DNA from: Pteria penguin
Lineage: Eukaryota; Mollusca; Bivalvia; Pterioida; Pteriidae
Direction: 5' to 3'
Assembly: GCA_035048485.1 (NCBI GenBank)
Contig: CM068589.1
Coordinates: 4,652,501 to 4,716,500 of the forward strand
DNA length: 64,000 nt
Below the pieces are notes generated by a model, which had not been told where the DNA came from, did no database searches, and saw only the letters and a program-made list of their open reading frames with translations. Below, one piece after another: positions 12,456-23,984 of the stretch. A program made the translations under genes and the position numbers. Position 1 is the first letter of the stretch. Every line of letters begins with the position of its first letter.

Positions 12456-12645
12456 AAAAGGAAGAAATAAAATAAACTGACTCAGCCGTATAACAGAAGT
12501 CACGACGGAAATATGCAGCATATAATGTAATGATAAGAAAAAAACCACAGAATTACATCACAAAAATATTCGATTATAGTGCAGTTACGATACCGAATTC
12601 GGAGTCAATCAATGAGTGTGGTTAATTGATAAGAGGAAGGGAAGT
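12456..12645 (+). mobile_element. Right end of the same pearl-like element, copy 3
   Basis: ACTGACTCAGCCGTATAACA, AAATATTCGATTATAGTGCA and GAGTGTGGTTAATTGATA correspond in order to 22505-22665 and to 700-830. The terminus is less well conserved than in copies 1 and 6. Confidence 0.6.
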
Positions 12646-12749
12646 TTCATGAGGTTTCTAATTATTTATTAGTTCCCCACCGGTAAAACTGGTTAAAACT
12701 GTCTGTGCGTCTAAGACACTTTGATTTTCCTGACTGTTTATCAACCATT

Positions 12750-12880
12750 AAAGTTGTTGACTTGGAATTTTGAAAGCTTTATATAAATGTAAGCATAGAT
12801 CTCGTAGTCCATGGAATAAAAGTACAATCTTGTGCTCAATGTCGTATGGTTTACGGAGAAGTTCGAATATGATCATGATT
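12750..12880 (-). mobile_element. Retroelement tail fragment
   Basis: The reverse complement contains TTTTATTCCATGGACTACGA, matching the tails at 7420 and 9860. Short and diverged. Confidence 0.4.
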
Positions 12881-12964
12881 GACCTATGTTTGGAGAAATT
12901 ACAGTGGAAAACGGTGCAGGACACGTATTGCTTCAACAATACTCAATATGATTGTTACTTTTGA

Positions 12965-13851
12965 GAGATTAGTTTCTGTCAATCATGATATCGCAATAAT
13001 CCTGTGTAAACAAGCAATACAATAATATTTACAATAATATATGTAACTAGACTTCAATCTAAATTAACTAGGTAAATAGAACGTTTGCGTTTAATAAACT
13101 TTACTGCAGTAATCACAAATATATGTATAGAGTAACAAACCCCCAACACTGACCCTAAACCTAATACTTAGATGATTTTAATGTATCCAGAAGCCAACAA
13201 TTCATCAAAAGAGTGAAATAATAGGTAGGGTGATGACACAGTTTACATAATTATTTTCGACAGTGTTTGTGTATAGTTTTTACGTTTGATTTAAAAGTAG
13301 ATCTGAATACAGAACACTAACACGATCTGTTGTCGGTGTTTTACATAATTAGGGTACAAAAAGTTTATAAACTGACATGCATTAAGATTGTTTTCTACAG
13401 TTTAAGGTAATATGAAAAGATTTACCTGTGTAAATACGTAATTAAGTAAAAGTACTTATGCATATAATATATATGAATTATGTTATAAAACTTCTATCAA
13501 ATACACTGTACACATTTTGTTTTGCTTTTAATAACAGCCCTTAGGAGTGAGTGTTGTTGATTAAATACGAAGGTCAAATAAGAAATTTACTATGGAATAT
13601 TACTAAGAATAATTTAGCATGTTGGTGATTCACTGGTTCCTGGAAATGCAAGAGTCTAGTTCAGGATGACGAGCGGTATTTTAGTTAGCTACACACACCA
13701 TTATAGTAGTTGTCAATTTCGGCTTCCAAGGATAGATATTGAATAAGTAATTTTCAGATTTTCAGTTATTCCATGAATCTAGTAAATATCCACACTTAAC
13801 CTCTTGAAGAGAGTAATTCAAATAATGGTTCCTGACTACATGAAAGAAATT
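12965..13851. other. 3' flank of the glycosyltransferase gene
   Basis: AT-rich sequence without repeats or coding blocks. It would include the 3' untranslated region of the minus-strand gene that ends at 13852, but I cannot place a polyadenylation site with confidence. Confidence 0.5.
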
Positions 13852-15891
13852 TCAAAGAAAAGCATATTGAGAATACGAGGAATCTGGTGGCTGGTATGCT
13901 GAAGAAAATGTAGGAGCCGGCATGAAGTTAATGGAGTCAATAGAGCTACGTTGAGATCCAGGAATATCACTGGATGGAAAGTCATTACGTATACTTGAGA
14001 TGGTTGACACGTCAGTCCTTGTACAATGCCTATTTCTCATCCGGAGCGAGGTTATACCGGTGTAAACAGGAAGAATTATAAGTGTTCCTAACATAACAAT
14101 AACAAAAATGCCTGGTGTTCTGAAATAAAGAATCAATATAGTGCCTATAGTTCCGACTAAACTGTATCCCCAAAGGTGTTTGAATGATAACAAAAATACA
14201 TTATTATTCATAAATTCCTCTTCCACGGTTCTCTGAGGTATCCATTCTGAAAATCCACGAATTGTAGCTAAAAAAGCTTTACTGATTCGAACACACCCAG
14301 TCACTGCTTCTGGTGTAAATTGCAAAACTGATGTCATGATTTCTATTAGAATGTATTTTAAATTTTGTCTGCTGCATATTGATATTTTGGGAAAAACTAG
14401 TATCAAACACATGATAATTACGACAGGTAGATACTGATATTTCAAGTCTACAAACAGATGGATCAAGATATAGAATAAAAGTAAGGGTTTCAATGCCATC
14501 TGTCGTAAAGATTCGTGGGCTATGTGACAAGTTATTATATCCATTGACGATTCGGTGCGAACTTTAGTCCTCACAAATTTTCTTCCCATCACTATACGCT
14601 GAAGGAAACGCATGGGCACTCCGAATACTCTTTTCCAGAAATACATAGCTAGGAGAATTTCTCCTCTGTTCCACCTTCTTTCACGGATGTTCCATGTTAT
14701 ATAATTAAAACAAGGTGTTTCATAAAGAAACACGCTCCCCACATACATTGGTTTCAATAAGACGGCCTCGTATGTATCATGGCTAAGAAGGTCTATAGGT
14801 ACACTCTCTTTGATATTGTCCAGAGTTCCTATCACTTCTGTAATATAAATCTCATTCTTTATCAAGGCTTTACCAAAATATGAACATTGTTCAAATATAG
14901 CTGCCTTGGCATTAGTTAACGGTTCACAGATGGTTTGTCTTATAAACTCTAGGTTCATGAACAGTGTATCGTCCTTCACACATTTCATATAAATGGCTGG
15001 TTGTATGATCCCTTTGTCGGGATGTTTCTCTGCAATCTTCATTAGTTCATATGCAGTCCCCTGTGGCACTTCGGTATCGGAGTCCAGCACTAAAGTGTAA
15101 TCAAATTTCCTGTTCAGTATATTCTTGACATCTTTACTCTCATAGAATAGATTTTCCCCAAATTTTCTGGAGCAATTTCCGTAGAGTGTTTTGTCGCAGT
15201 ATGTATATGCGTGGGTGTGGCCATCTGAGAGAAGCATCAGGTCCTGATATTGCCCACATTTTCTCAGTACGCGCGTTACTCGGTGAATGACCATGAACTC
15301 TTTTACAAAATGTTTACAAATTCCCCCAAGATAATTAAGGATGAATTCAAATGGTTCGACATTTTCATATTTTGACCAGATATGCTCCAATCGCGATTGC
15401 TGTATGAGGTCATAGTCGCCATACGCAAACGCCAATCCTTCGCAATACAGTTCATTGAAAATTATATGCCTGTAAAAATCTCTTCTACTCAACTCGTAAT
15501 CTCGTAATTTCTCGTTGTTTGTAGCACTTATCAGAACTGCAGAAATTTTGAAACTTAAGTTCCCAATAAAAGCATCAAACATAATCCTCATGCATTCGTC
15601 AACTTCTTCTCTAGTGGCAGCCATCAAATTATAATTCAAAATTAATGTTTTGGAAAAATATTTTGCCTTTGGAATTTCTCTATTCCCTTTTCCGATAATT
15701 AGACATGCTACTGTCTGAACTGGGAATTCCATCACACTTCCTTGGATTATTCCTAATGTCACCATAAGAAAGATTCCCGTCACGTAATTTGTGCGTGTGA
15801 AGTCTATATTAAGAAAATTCAAAATTGCCGCCAAGATTGCAATACATATCCATACTGTGAAATAAATAATAAGTTTGTACTTTCGTCTCAT
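13852..15891 (-). CDS. OpgH/MdoH-like family 2 glycosyltransferase, multi-pass membrane protein
   Basis: An uninterrupted 679-codon frame. Hydrophobic segments lie at about residues 6-28 and 36-55, then four near 465-482, 486-503, 572-590 and 592-612, with a cytosolic-looking catalytic region between. Key GT2 features are YTLVLDSDTEVP with D270-S-D272 (nucleotide-sugar and metal binding), LLSHD with D372 (general-base position) and RERRWNRG at 403-410 (product-site motif; R instead of Q, as in OpgH). SEWIPQRTVEEE near 548-559 also resembles OpgH. By family knowledge OpgH extends beta-1,2-glucan from UDP-glucose; the product here is unknown. Oddity: the first aspartate of the fold seems replaced (VLISATNN at 119-126, where OpgH has a LSD motif). 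The C-terminus is rich in S/P/Y. No intron is seen, which is unusual beside its intron-rich neighbours. It could be an ancient horizontal acquisition or a retrocopy. Confidence 0.85.
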   Translation of the reverse strand: MRRKYKLIIYFTVWICIAILAAILNFLNIDFTRTNYVTGIFLMVTLGIIQGSVMEFPVQTVACLIIGKGNREIPKAKYFSKTLILNYNLMAATREEVDECMRIMFDAFIGNLSFKISAVLISATNNEKLRDYELSRRDFYRHIIFNELYCEGLAFAYGDYDLIQQSRLEHIWSKYENVEPFEFILNYLGGICKHFVKEFMVIHRVTRVLRKCGQYQDLMLLSDGHTHAYTYCDKTLYGNCSRKFGENLFYESKDVKNILNRKFDYTLVLDSDTEVPQGTAYELMKIAEKHPDKGIIQPAIYMKCVKDDTLFMNLEFIRQTICEPLTNAKAAIFEQCSYFGKALIKNEIYITEVIGTLDNIKESVPIDLLSHDTYEAVLLKPMYVGSVFLYETPCFNYITWNIRERRWNRGEILLAMYFWKRVFGVPMRFLQRIVMGRKFVRTKVRTESSMDIITCHIAHESLRQMALKPLLLFYILIHLFVDLKYQYLPVVIIMCLILVFPKISICSRQNLKYILIEIMTSVLQFTPEAVTGCVRISKAFLATIRGFSEWIPQRTVEEEFMNNNVFLLSFKHLWGYSLVGTIGTILILYFRTPGIFVIVMLGTLIILPVYTGITSLRMRNRHCTRTDVSTISSIRNDFPSSDIPGSQRSSIDSINFMPAPTFSSAYQPPDSSYSQYAFL

Positions 15892-15894
15892 TTT

Positions 15895-16319
15895 TCTTGT
15901 GTTTTAACGGAGAATACGTTGTGATATGAGTCAAAGTTTTCTGCGGCTGTGAATAAGACGTACATGGTTTCCTTAAATAGAACTGAATGAATATAAATCC
16001 CACGAAGTGAATTCAGGAATACCTGTCTCACAAATAACCTGAGGAACATGACTGGGATTAATAAAGAGCGTATTTAACTCTGCATTTAGTGATGGTATAA
16101 TTGTTTGATATATATTCTACCAGTGATGTATGCATTTCATTAATGCAACATAATGTACAAAACATTTTCAAAGTGTAAATATTATTGTTTTTTCTCGGAA
16201 CAATGTTTCATTGAATTTGAGAACTTGTACCTCTGAGTAATGGAGAAATTACAAATATATTTTCTCATTTAGATTTTGCGTTTGCCCTATTGATACCCCC
16301 TTTTTAGTGGTTATTGTAT
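15895..16319. other. 5' flank of the glycosyltransferase gene
   Basis: No coding block. It would carry the promoter and 5' untranslated region of the minus-strand gene starting at 15891. The start is preceded by an AT-rich stretch, but no specific promoter element is convincing. Confidence 0.4.
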
Positions 16320-16595
16320 AAAGCCTGTTTGGCACAGTAAATAAGGTGCTTGGCTCATGATCATGACTGACAGGTTTCATGTTCGACTCCCGCTAAGGGC
16401 ACACCGGTGTTCTGTCTTTCTTTGGAGACAATAAAAATCGAGACCCCATGTCACGGTAGTGGTGGCATGTGAAATATTCCTTACTGCTTCTGTTGCGCTC
16501 ACTGCAAAAGTACATGTGTCTGCAATGCATCAGGCAAATGCCGTTGTCATATACGTGAAATAATCGTGAAGTGACATAAAACAATATATAATGGT
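16320..16595 (+). mobile_element. SINE family 1, degenerate copy
   Basis: It has a tRNA-like head (GTGCTTGGCTCATGATCATG and TTCATGTTCGACTCCCGC as box-B-like sequence). The body contains TCTGTCTTTCTTTGGAG, TGTCACGGTAGTGGTGGCAT and ATGCATCAGGCAAATGCCG, with an ending of GTGACATAAAACAATA. The body is collinear with the better copies at 33457-33742 and 34112-34395. Confidence 0.75.
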
Positions 16596-17059
16596 TATTG
16601 TATAAATCCAATCTAGACGATGGATACTTACAGTACGTGGCTTGTTGTAGAATATGTTTTTGGTTTAAAGACACGTGTCTTCATTTTCCGATGCTAATTT
16701 GTATTGGAAATGAGCATCTATATCACGACAGATGTGACCGTTCCACAGGGGGATGGTCACTGCTCCAGGACATCAGATCCCATGTCTGGTACCTTCAGAT
16801 TTCCTTGATAGGAAATATCTCTATTTTGTTGTGTATTGGTTATATATGTTTATCATTTATTACTGCTTGTTATTATTTCATTCCCTAAGCATTGATGCCA
16901 TGTACTTCCAGAGAGAAGTATATGTCGGATCGTTTCCACTATTTGATTGTGATTGAATTTTATATGTCTGTCCTTGGGTTCAGAGACCGTGAAAAATATG
17001 GAAAATGACTGGCTGGTTACATCCGAATATGTAATAAAGGTTCTGTAAGACAATCTTAG

Positions 17060-17940
17060 TAAGCGTCGTGATCGAATAAGTCCCCTGTAGCAACATCAAC
17101 TATGACCTCTTTCGCCAAATCTTACCTCCTCTTGCCCTTGTGGTTCCTCGACTGAAGATGTGTTTCACTTCTGACTTGACAAAACTATATATACCACTCA
17201 GAGCATTCGCCTTTTCAACAAGCCTCAGCTGTTCGAGCCCATTGCTGCATATAAACTTGTATTTGGAGATGAAAATCTTTCTTTTTTGAGAAACAAAATA
17301 ATAATGGTTGCTCTACAAGACTTTATTAAAGACAGCGCAATGTTATGATTTCTTAATAATAAGATATTCAAATATCATGTAGAAGTGTCCTCTCACTCCA
17401 GTCCTCCTCTGTTTCTTTCTCTTATATCTTTCCGTTGTTACTTAAATCTATATCATACATATCAACAGTATCAGAAAATGCTGGACATTAATTTGCCTTA
17501 GACTCAATGAGGGTCATAAGTGACGGCTGTTTTTATTGTTATAATCACTTACATTTTATTAAATGTTATTTCTGTAGTCTATTTTCTCTTGAATGGATTA
17601 TTTAATCATCGATTAAAACAATTCAAATGATCCCTTTACTATTCTATTCTCCGACGAAGGAAATAGTAGTGTAATGAAGACCTCTTCAATCTTCTGCCTT
17701 TAATATGTTTAGCAAAGACTTTCTTTACGTTGGTGAAAGCATAGAGAGATCTTTATTTCTACATTATAGGCATTAATCCATAATAATCCAACTGATTCAG
17801 GGGCCTGTAAATTGCCACGGTACTTAAAGACCGTCCAAACCTTTAGGTAAATTAATGACAATACTGTCAAAACCAAAATTCTAAATGCAAAACTGAATAT
17901 TGTAATTCTATTTACACCGGATAACCATTCCAATAAATTG
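17060..17940. other. Gene-free stretch
   Basis: No array, element or coding block recognised. Confidence 0.5.
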
Positions 17941-17944
17941 ACTA

Positions 17945-18095
17945 CTGTCATATCAATTGACCGTCCTGAGTCGGTAACGAAACTGCACTTTAATCGAAAA
18001 GTTTGTGATTCAAAATTCAAATTATACATTATTTAACAGTGCATTTCCGTGGTGACTTCTGTCATACGGCTGAGTCCGATGCTTTCATCTTTTCC
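17945..18095 (-). mobile_element. Pearl-like dispersed repeat, copy 4
   Basis: TCAATTGACCGTCCTGAGTC, AACTGCACTTTAATCGAAAA and GTGGTGACTTCTGTCATACG follow the order of the reverse complement of 22505-22630. Diverged, with no tandem core. Confidence 0.55.
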
Positions 18096-18099
18096 TTAT

Positions 18100-19580
18100 G
18101 AATAAAAAATATGCGCACCTAACATTATTGCATTATTCGAAACGTAACATTGTGTTGGTGTATTCTGCTAATACAAAAATATCGGAAACAATTTCAACCA
18201 AAATTCAAACGTAGACTCCCGTAGACACTATGTATAAATGGGATTAACGATCATGTAATGTTAGAAATAATATCCCCGACCTTTCCTTTGTATAGGTCAA
18301 GTGGAGCAGAAACTTTTATGCTCTAAATGAAAGAATTTAATTTTACGTTCTAATACCTGATCTACAAGACCTTTGACAACGCAGTGGTGTCTTTTTGTAA
18401 ATTGAAATGCATAACGTTAAATGATATGCACACAAGCAACCTTGTTCTATCACGAAAAATTAAAATACCGTCAAAGGTTTAATTTTCAGATATAAAATAA
18501 GAGAGAATGGCAGACAATTGTCACAACGCGTTTAACTATTACGGTTTATGTTCTCTATTATAAAACCGCGCTGTCACGCGTTCGTCCTAGATTAAGTGTA
18601 TGTGGCCGTCGCGCCTTCAAAATGCATGATTTAAAAAGATTTCAACTCAATTATTTTTGCAAATGGTTATTTCGTTTTATAGGGAATGTAATAGATAGAA
18701 TCTAACACAAATTTGCAAGAAAGGACAATACGGTAAAATGAAGCCAAAATTTCAGAAAAAAGATGTCGTCTTTCTTATTTAATTGCAGTTCTTGTTAAAC
18801 TCTTTGAAATTATTGTAGTGCAATAGCACACCATACCTATTAATCATATTATTTACGGATTGAATCTTCATTATTGTATTAAAGTCAATGACTATATTCT
18901 GAGGACACAGCAGGATTCAAATAAATTGACAATTACAGAGGATGTTCTGCGTTCAATGGAAGGCACTTATCTTACAATATAACATTTCCCTATCACGTAA
19001 TGAAAATGAAGGACTTCTTGGTTTTAGACCAATATTGACCACTATGAACACGGACGTTTCATCTTCAATACTCTGCATCGATAATTTCTACTGGACATAA
19101 TTGTTGGGAGTTGCCAGTAGATATTCTTTGATTTGTATGGATTTCGGCAGTTTCTTTCTTTCTTTCTTTGTTTTTGTTTGTTTGTTTTTTTTTTTTTTTT
19201 TTTTTTTTTTTTTGGAGTTATTTTATTTTATTTTTCGAGGGGGGATATTTTCTCTTCCGCTTTTATATTTTGTTTACTGGGCTATTTTCATTTATCATCT
19301 TATTATTAAACGTTAGTCCTTGTCATGTTCAGACAATTTTTTTTTTTGGTTTAAACGACACGTGCATCAAACGACAAAAGCATACCAGCATTACCTTATA
19401 GTCTCGTGAGCTTTTGCATCATTGACCTTCCATGTCAGTTAGATAAATGAATATGATTGTAATACTTGACTCATTTAACCAAATGATTTTAGATGCCAAT
19501 AAGATATTAAAGATATGAGACGTTTTAAAATGCGTCCCCATATACGTTAAACAATCGAGTAACGTAAATCAATAATGAAT
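18100..19580. other. Gene-free stretch with a T-run
   Basis: Intergenic AT-rich DNA. A T-run of about 27 bases occupies 19187-19213 and creates spurious F-rich frames. No gene is seen. Confidence 0.5.
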
Positions 19581-19589
19581 CAATCACCA

Positions 19590-19720
19590 CGGAACATCAG
19601 ATATAAATGTTCTGATATCAAAACGGAACGTCAGATATCACAACGGAACGTCAGATATCACAAAGGAACGTCAGATATCACAACAGAGCGTCAGATATCA
19701 CAAAGGGACGTCAGATATAT
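19590..19720 (+). repeat. 20-bp tandem repeat, about six copies
   Basis: Unit GGAACGTCAGATATCACAAC with variants (GGGACG, AGAGCG). The same unit in part flanks the array as TGTTCTGATATC, so there is a small inverted component at each end. Confidence 0.8.
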
Positions 19721-19939
19721 GTTCTGATACCATTACCATTGGGACGATACCGCTGCTGGCGGTAAGTCTGCGGAAATGTCATTAGCAGAGTTTTCAGTAC
19801 CTCTGCATTGACCATATTCCATTTGCCAGAATCATCCTTCTAAGAACATTATTTTGACAACACTATTTCCCGGCAGATCAGTACCTCAGTACACCACACA
19901 AAATAGCTTATGTGTATTTTCCACCTTATGTGTATTATT

Positions 19940-20045
19940 GTATTTTTCTGCCACATAACTGAGCCAGTAACTCCTCTTTTTTCTTTTTTCTTTCTTTTCC
20001 ACCGTACATTGGCACTGCGATAGCACTATAATCATATGTACTTGT
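19940..20045 (-). mobile_element. Pearl-like dispersed repeat, copy 5 (partial)
   Basis: TTCTGCCACATAACTGAGCC and AGTAACTCCTCTTTT match 7030-7066. CACTGCGATAGCACTATAAT follows as in the other copies. Confidence 0.55.
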
Positions 20046-20049
20046 AACA

Positions 20050-21397
20050 TTCTTTTTCTATAGTTATTTTCATCGCGGGTTTTTTTTTTTCGTATCTTAT
20101 AGTACTGCTTTCACTTTTATTCCCTTTGCAGTGTATAGCTCGCAAAGAACTCTTCGTGGAAGTATATACTGTACATTATTATACCACTGTTCTAAGATTG
20201 TGCCGCCATGACACTTTCTATACGGTGTTGAATGATAATCACTTAATGCACACTGTATTGAAGTATTTTTATCACCGTTAATCGGGCATTAATAATACGA
20301 GTAAATAGTAACATATGAAATACTGACAATGTGTACACATTAGTTAGTTAATCAGTTGCTATCCTTTAAAAAAAGTCTTAGATTTCTATCCCTTTGAGGG
20401 GATACATTCTGTCAATTTAGATTCAGATTTCTGTCGCTCAAGTTTGTACTAGATTGGCATGATATGTTGTTATTTAAACTAATGATTATAACTTTAAGCG
20501 AAAATAAGAAAAATATTTTCTATATTATAGTTGTGGGTTTGCAGAATTGTGCACATAATTGACATGAATCTACTTACAAAGTAAACATCTAGATTATTTA
20601 GTAAAATAACATTTGAATCTTGAAATTGTCCAAATAACGGGTAGATCTTATTTCCTGAAAACCATTACTCTTATTCCATTTCACATGTAATGTTGAAATA
20701 TTTCTGCTCAGTCCTATCACAGAGAATGCAGACAAAAGATGCCAAATTATGGTGTAGTTTTCTATTTAATATCTCCAAAATTTAAACATTTATTGTTTCG
20801 CCAATAATTTTAATGTCCCCTGCAAAACTGCTTTTATAACATAATTTAGAGAAACTGACACTGAAATTGATTTCACTGGCATGAACTTACAACTCATTAT
20901 CAAAACCCGATAATTGACAGAGATGTCAGCGAATGCAAAGGAATCTGAAGTTGATCTGCATTTTCAATTGTACAGAACAATATCAGACAGGTTTTTACCT
21001 TTTTAAGGACTCAATATTCAGTTGCATAGTACTTCAACATAATCGTAATGTGCAGAACAAGACACGTAATGGAAGAATCTATTTAAATATTTACTTAGAT
21101 GTTCAAAACCATTTTTATCATTTTCCTCTTACGATATACCGCACAAAGCCATATGGAGTTACATATATTGTTTGCTAATAGATTTCTGGACGCTACAGTT
21201 GTAATGTTTAAATATACTTTTGTGGAAATTGATTGAGAAAGATATTCGTTGATGAAACCCAGTTGGTTTTGGACTAACCGATAAATTTAAAGTATTTATA
21301 TACTTATGACGTCTCGATACATATTCAGTTGTAGGAAAATTCCAAGATCTATATGACTTAAGTTACCAAGGTTTCCCTAACTGTCGGAGAAAACATA
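20050..21397. other. 5' flank of the PAN/ephrin-receptor-like gene
   Basis: AT-rich intergenic DNA with no recognised element. It would contain the promoter of the gene starting at 21398. I cannot point to a specific core promoter. Confidence 0.45.
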
Positions 21398-21649
21398 ATG
21401 TTTAATGCTTTATTATACTACATGTTTGGTATCTTTGGTATAGTGCACGGGATCATTTGGAAAACTTTCTCCGACATAGGACCTTCAAGTTGTGCTCTTG
21501 AATGCCATCGAAATGCAGGTCATTGTAGTGGCCAACAGTATGATGGTGAACAATTCTTATGCCACCTTATTCAAAAAGCAGATGCAGCTGTCAGTACAAC
21601 ACTACCAGAGGTGGATATGTGCTACTTTACAAGTCACAGATACTCTCAA
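21398..21649 (+). CDS. Secreted PAN/ephrin-receptor-like protein, exon 1 (signal peptide and PAN-like module)
   Basis: Encodes residues 1-84 of a predicted protein of about 280. Start MFNALLYYMFGIFGIVHG is a plausible signal peptide, although a second methionine nine codons in could also start. The module PSSCALECHRNAGHC, GQQYDGEQFLCHLIQ and EVDMCYF has the C..C, spaced C, Y, FLC pattern of PAN/apple domains, which bind proteins or glycans outside the cell. The exon ends after a complete codon (TCTCAA) before donor GTAAGC. Read through, the frame stops three codons later, so splicing is required. The next phase-0 exon with a good acceptor is at 25044. Intron 1 (3394 bases) holds a trinucleotide array, a pearl-like copy, retroelement debris and an (AT)n tract. 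Confidence 0.7.
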
Positions 21650-21989
21650 GTAAGCTAAATGTCTTAGATAGTATAGCACTGTATATTAGCAATATGGTGA
21701 AATTTTTAATAACGCAGGCAAAATACTTGGTGAACTGAGCTATTCCTGCGGTTCATTTAAGTATAAAGAAAAAATGCAAAGGACGGTTTATACACAACCT
21801 CAAAAAGAATAGCGATGTTAGACGGATTAACATGGTTAAAATCCTCTAAATTTTAAAGTTGTACTTGTACTTGTATAGTTGATAAACATTCAAAGTCTAC
21901 TTTTGATCCATGAAGGTATAGAAGATAGATATTTAAAGTATGAAATTTTAAGATTTTTGTGCTCGTTTATTCTTATTATTGTAGAAGTA

Positions 21990-22115
21990 CAATGTAGTAG
22001 TAGTGGCAGTAGTCGTAGTAGTAATAGTTTTAGCAGTAGTAGTAGTTGTTGTTGTTGTTGTTGTTGTAGTAGTAGAAGTAGTAGTAGTAACAGTGATGGT
22101 GGTTGTGATGGTGAC

Positions 22116-22157
<42 letters not shown>

Positions 22158-22276
22158 GGTGGTAGTAGTTGTAATAGTAGTAGTAGTAGTAGTTATAGTA
22201 GTAGTAGTAGTGGCAGCAGTAGTAGTAGTAGTAGTAGTAGTGATGGTTGTGGTAGTGGTGCCTGTAGAAGTAGTTA
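21990..22276 (+). repeat. Imperfect (AGT)n / (GTT)n trinucleotide array in intron 1
   Basis: About 95 triplets, mostly AGT with blocks of TGT, GGT and single interruptions. Open in more than one frame (poly-S and poly-V), which explains the 132- and 92-codon frames. No evidence of a gene. Confidence 0.9.
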
Positions 22277-22489
22277 GCTAGTAGTGCTAGTTATAGAAAC
22301 CCTAAACATGAAAAATTAAAAAACAAAAAAAAAACAGTCACACATACACACAACATTGTAACAATTGTTTTCAATCGATTGAACTTTACTTGTCTTCCAA
22401 CACCGCAAAGTTACGAGCATGGTCCTGAATTAATCTACTGCCAAACGGTAATTGTATATGCAAAGGAATTATCCGAGAAGGAAAATTTA

Positions 22490-22667
22490 TGTTATCTAAA
22501 AAAAGAGGAGTTACTGGCTCAGTTATCTGGCAGAAGTCACCATGGAGCTACTAGAACATATAACACATAACAAAAATATTTGATTGTAGTGCAATTACGA
22601 TACCGACTTAGGACGGTCATTTAATTTGACAAAAGCCAAACAAATACTGTGGTTAACCGGTTTACGG
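22490..22667 (+). mobile_element. Pearl-like dispersed repeat, copy 6
   Basis: AGTTACTGGCTCAGTTATCT, GGCAGAAGTCACCATGGAGC, AGTGCAATTACGATACCGAC and TGTGGTTAACCGGTTTA occur in order. This is the clearest single-unit copy and the best guide to the family. Confidence 0.65.
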
Positions 22668-22799
22668 GCCCACCTTCCCACTCACCGTAACAGCAGAACA
22701 ATCAAAGGACGTACATTTAAAAATTTATGAATAATCCTCCATGTAAAGAACAAGGGTCAACAGGTATCGCATATTGAGAGGTCATAAGAATATAAACAC

Positions 22800-23960
22800 G
22801 TAAGGTATTGTAAAACAGATAATGGTATAAAAATATATGCGACATGAACATGATAAATCGTGCTCTGCCAGTCTGAAAGCGAGCTAAGACCCTAGATCTG
22901 TAGGAGTCCCGACTAACAGTCAGAGGGAACGAGGTTCAGGACCATGTCTCCTCTGAAAGAGGTTTGGACAAGGCCCGTCATATAGTCCCCAACGCCCTGT
23001 TAGTCAGCGTGCAACGTTCAAGTAAAAGTCTGCATAAGGCTGTAGAGGGGCCAAATACAAGACCTATAGTCTTTATGATGATCTCAATATCATATTGTGT
23101 ATTTAGAAGACGTTTGACTATTTTATGACATGATAAAATAACGTTATCGGAGCCTTGTACTTTCCTTAGTTTATATACGAGATCACCGTAAAAATTAAGA
23201 TGGGAAATACCATTGGATACATACTGTTGAAAAGAAATATTTCCAAATTTAGATAGAAGTTCTGAATAAGATCTGAAGAATTTGCCGAATGTTTTCTTAG
23301 CTTGTGATATCTGTAACCCTAAGTTAAAAGTTTAGTAGTAATTTGTAAATTTCGTTTATGAAAGTCCAAAACATCGGTGCAGCCTCTGACAAATCGAACT
23401 AATTGAGATATATAGATACCATATGATGGGAGTCGAGGGACATCGCCATCCACGTAAGGGAAATTTACAATAGGAAATTCAAAATCCTCACGTTTATCAT
23501 AAATATTAATATATATTAGGTGGTTGATAATTTTGATGTTTAAATCTAAGAAATTTGTAGATTTATCTCAAGTATTAGCTTTATTCAATGTGAGCTCTGG
23601 TGGATATATTTCTGATATAAATTGTTCGAATTCAGGGTTGTCGATAACCAAAATGTCATCCAAATATTAAAAGTATTATAAAATTTGTCAATGAGGTCAA
23701 AACGTTTTGATTTTTGAATAGAAACCATAAAATCCATCTCATAACAATAAAGAAATAAATCTGCTATCAGAGGCACGCAGTTAGTACCCATAGGAATCCC
23801 AACTATTTGTTGATATATCTTGCCATCAAATTGCACAAAAATATTATTCATGAGAAAATCTAGTGCTTTACATAATTCCTTGCAAGTCCAGTATTTATAT
23901 GAAATATATTGTTTGTTGGAAAAGAATCCGGAGTTAATGGAAGTACATATGTATATTCTA
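22800..23960 (-). mobile_element. Second degenerate Penelope-type retroelement, in intron 1
   Basis: Minus-strand reading gives the reverse-transcriptase core YQQIVGIPMGTNC at 23780-23830. It continues with YDKREDFEFPIVNFPYVDG and SYGIYISQLVRFVRGC near 23380-23500. Then come SNGISHPVFYGDLVYKLRKV-like text near 23150-23240, and IIIKTIGLVFGPSTALCR and CTLTNRALGTI near 22990-23080. Frames are broken repeatedly. It diverges clearly from the 9720-11470 element, so two subfamilies are present. Confidence 0.7.
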
Positions 23961-23984
23961 AGGAATGATATTCATTATCTTCTG

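Noticed and set aside
21879..22281. Serine-rich and valine-rich frames of 132 and 92 codons
   Set aside because: Trinucleotide microsatellite read in two frames.
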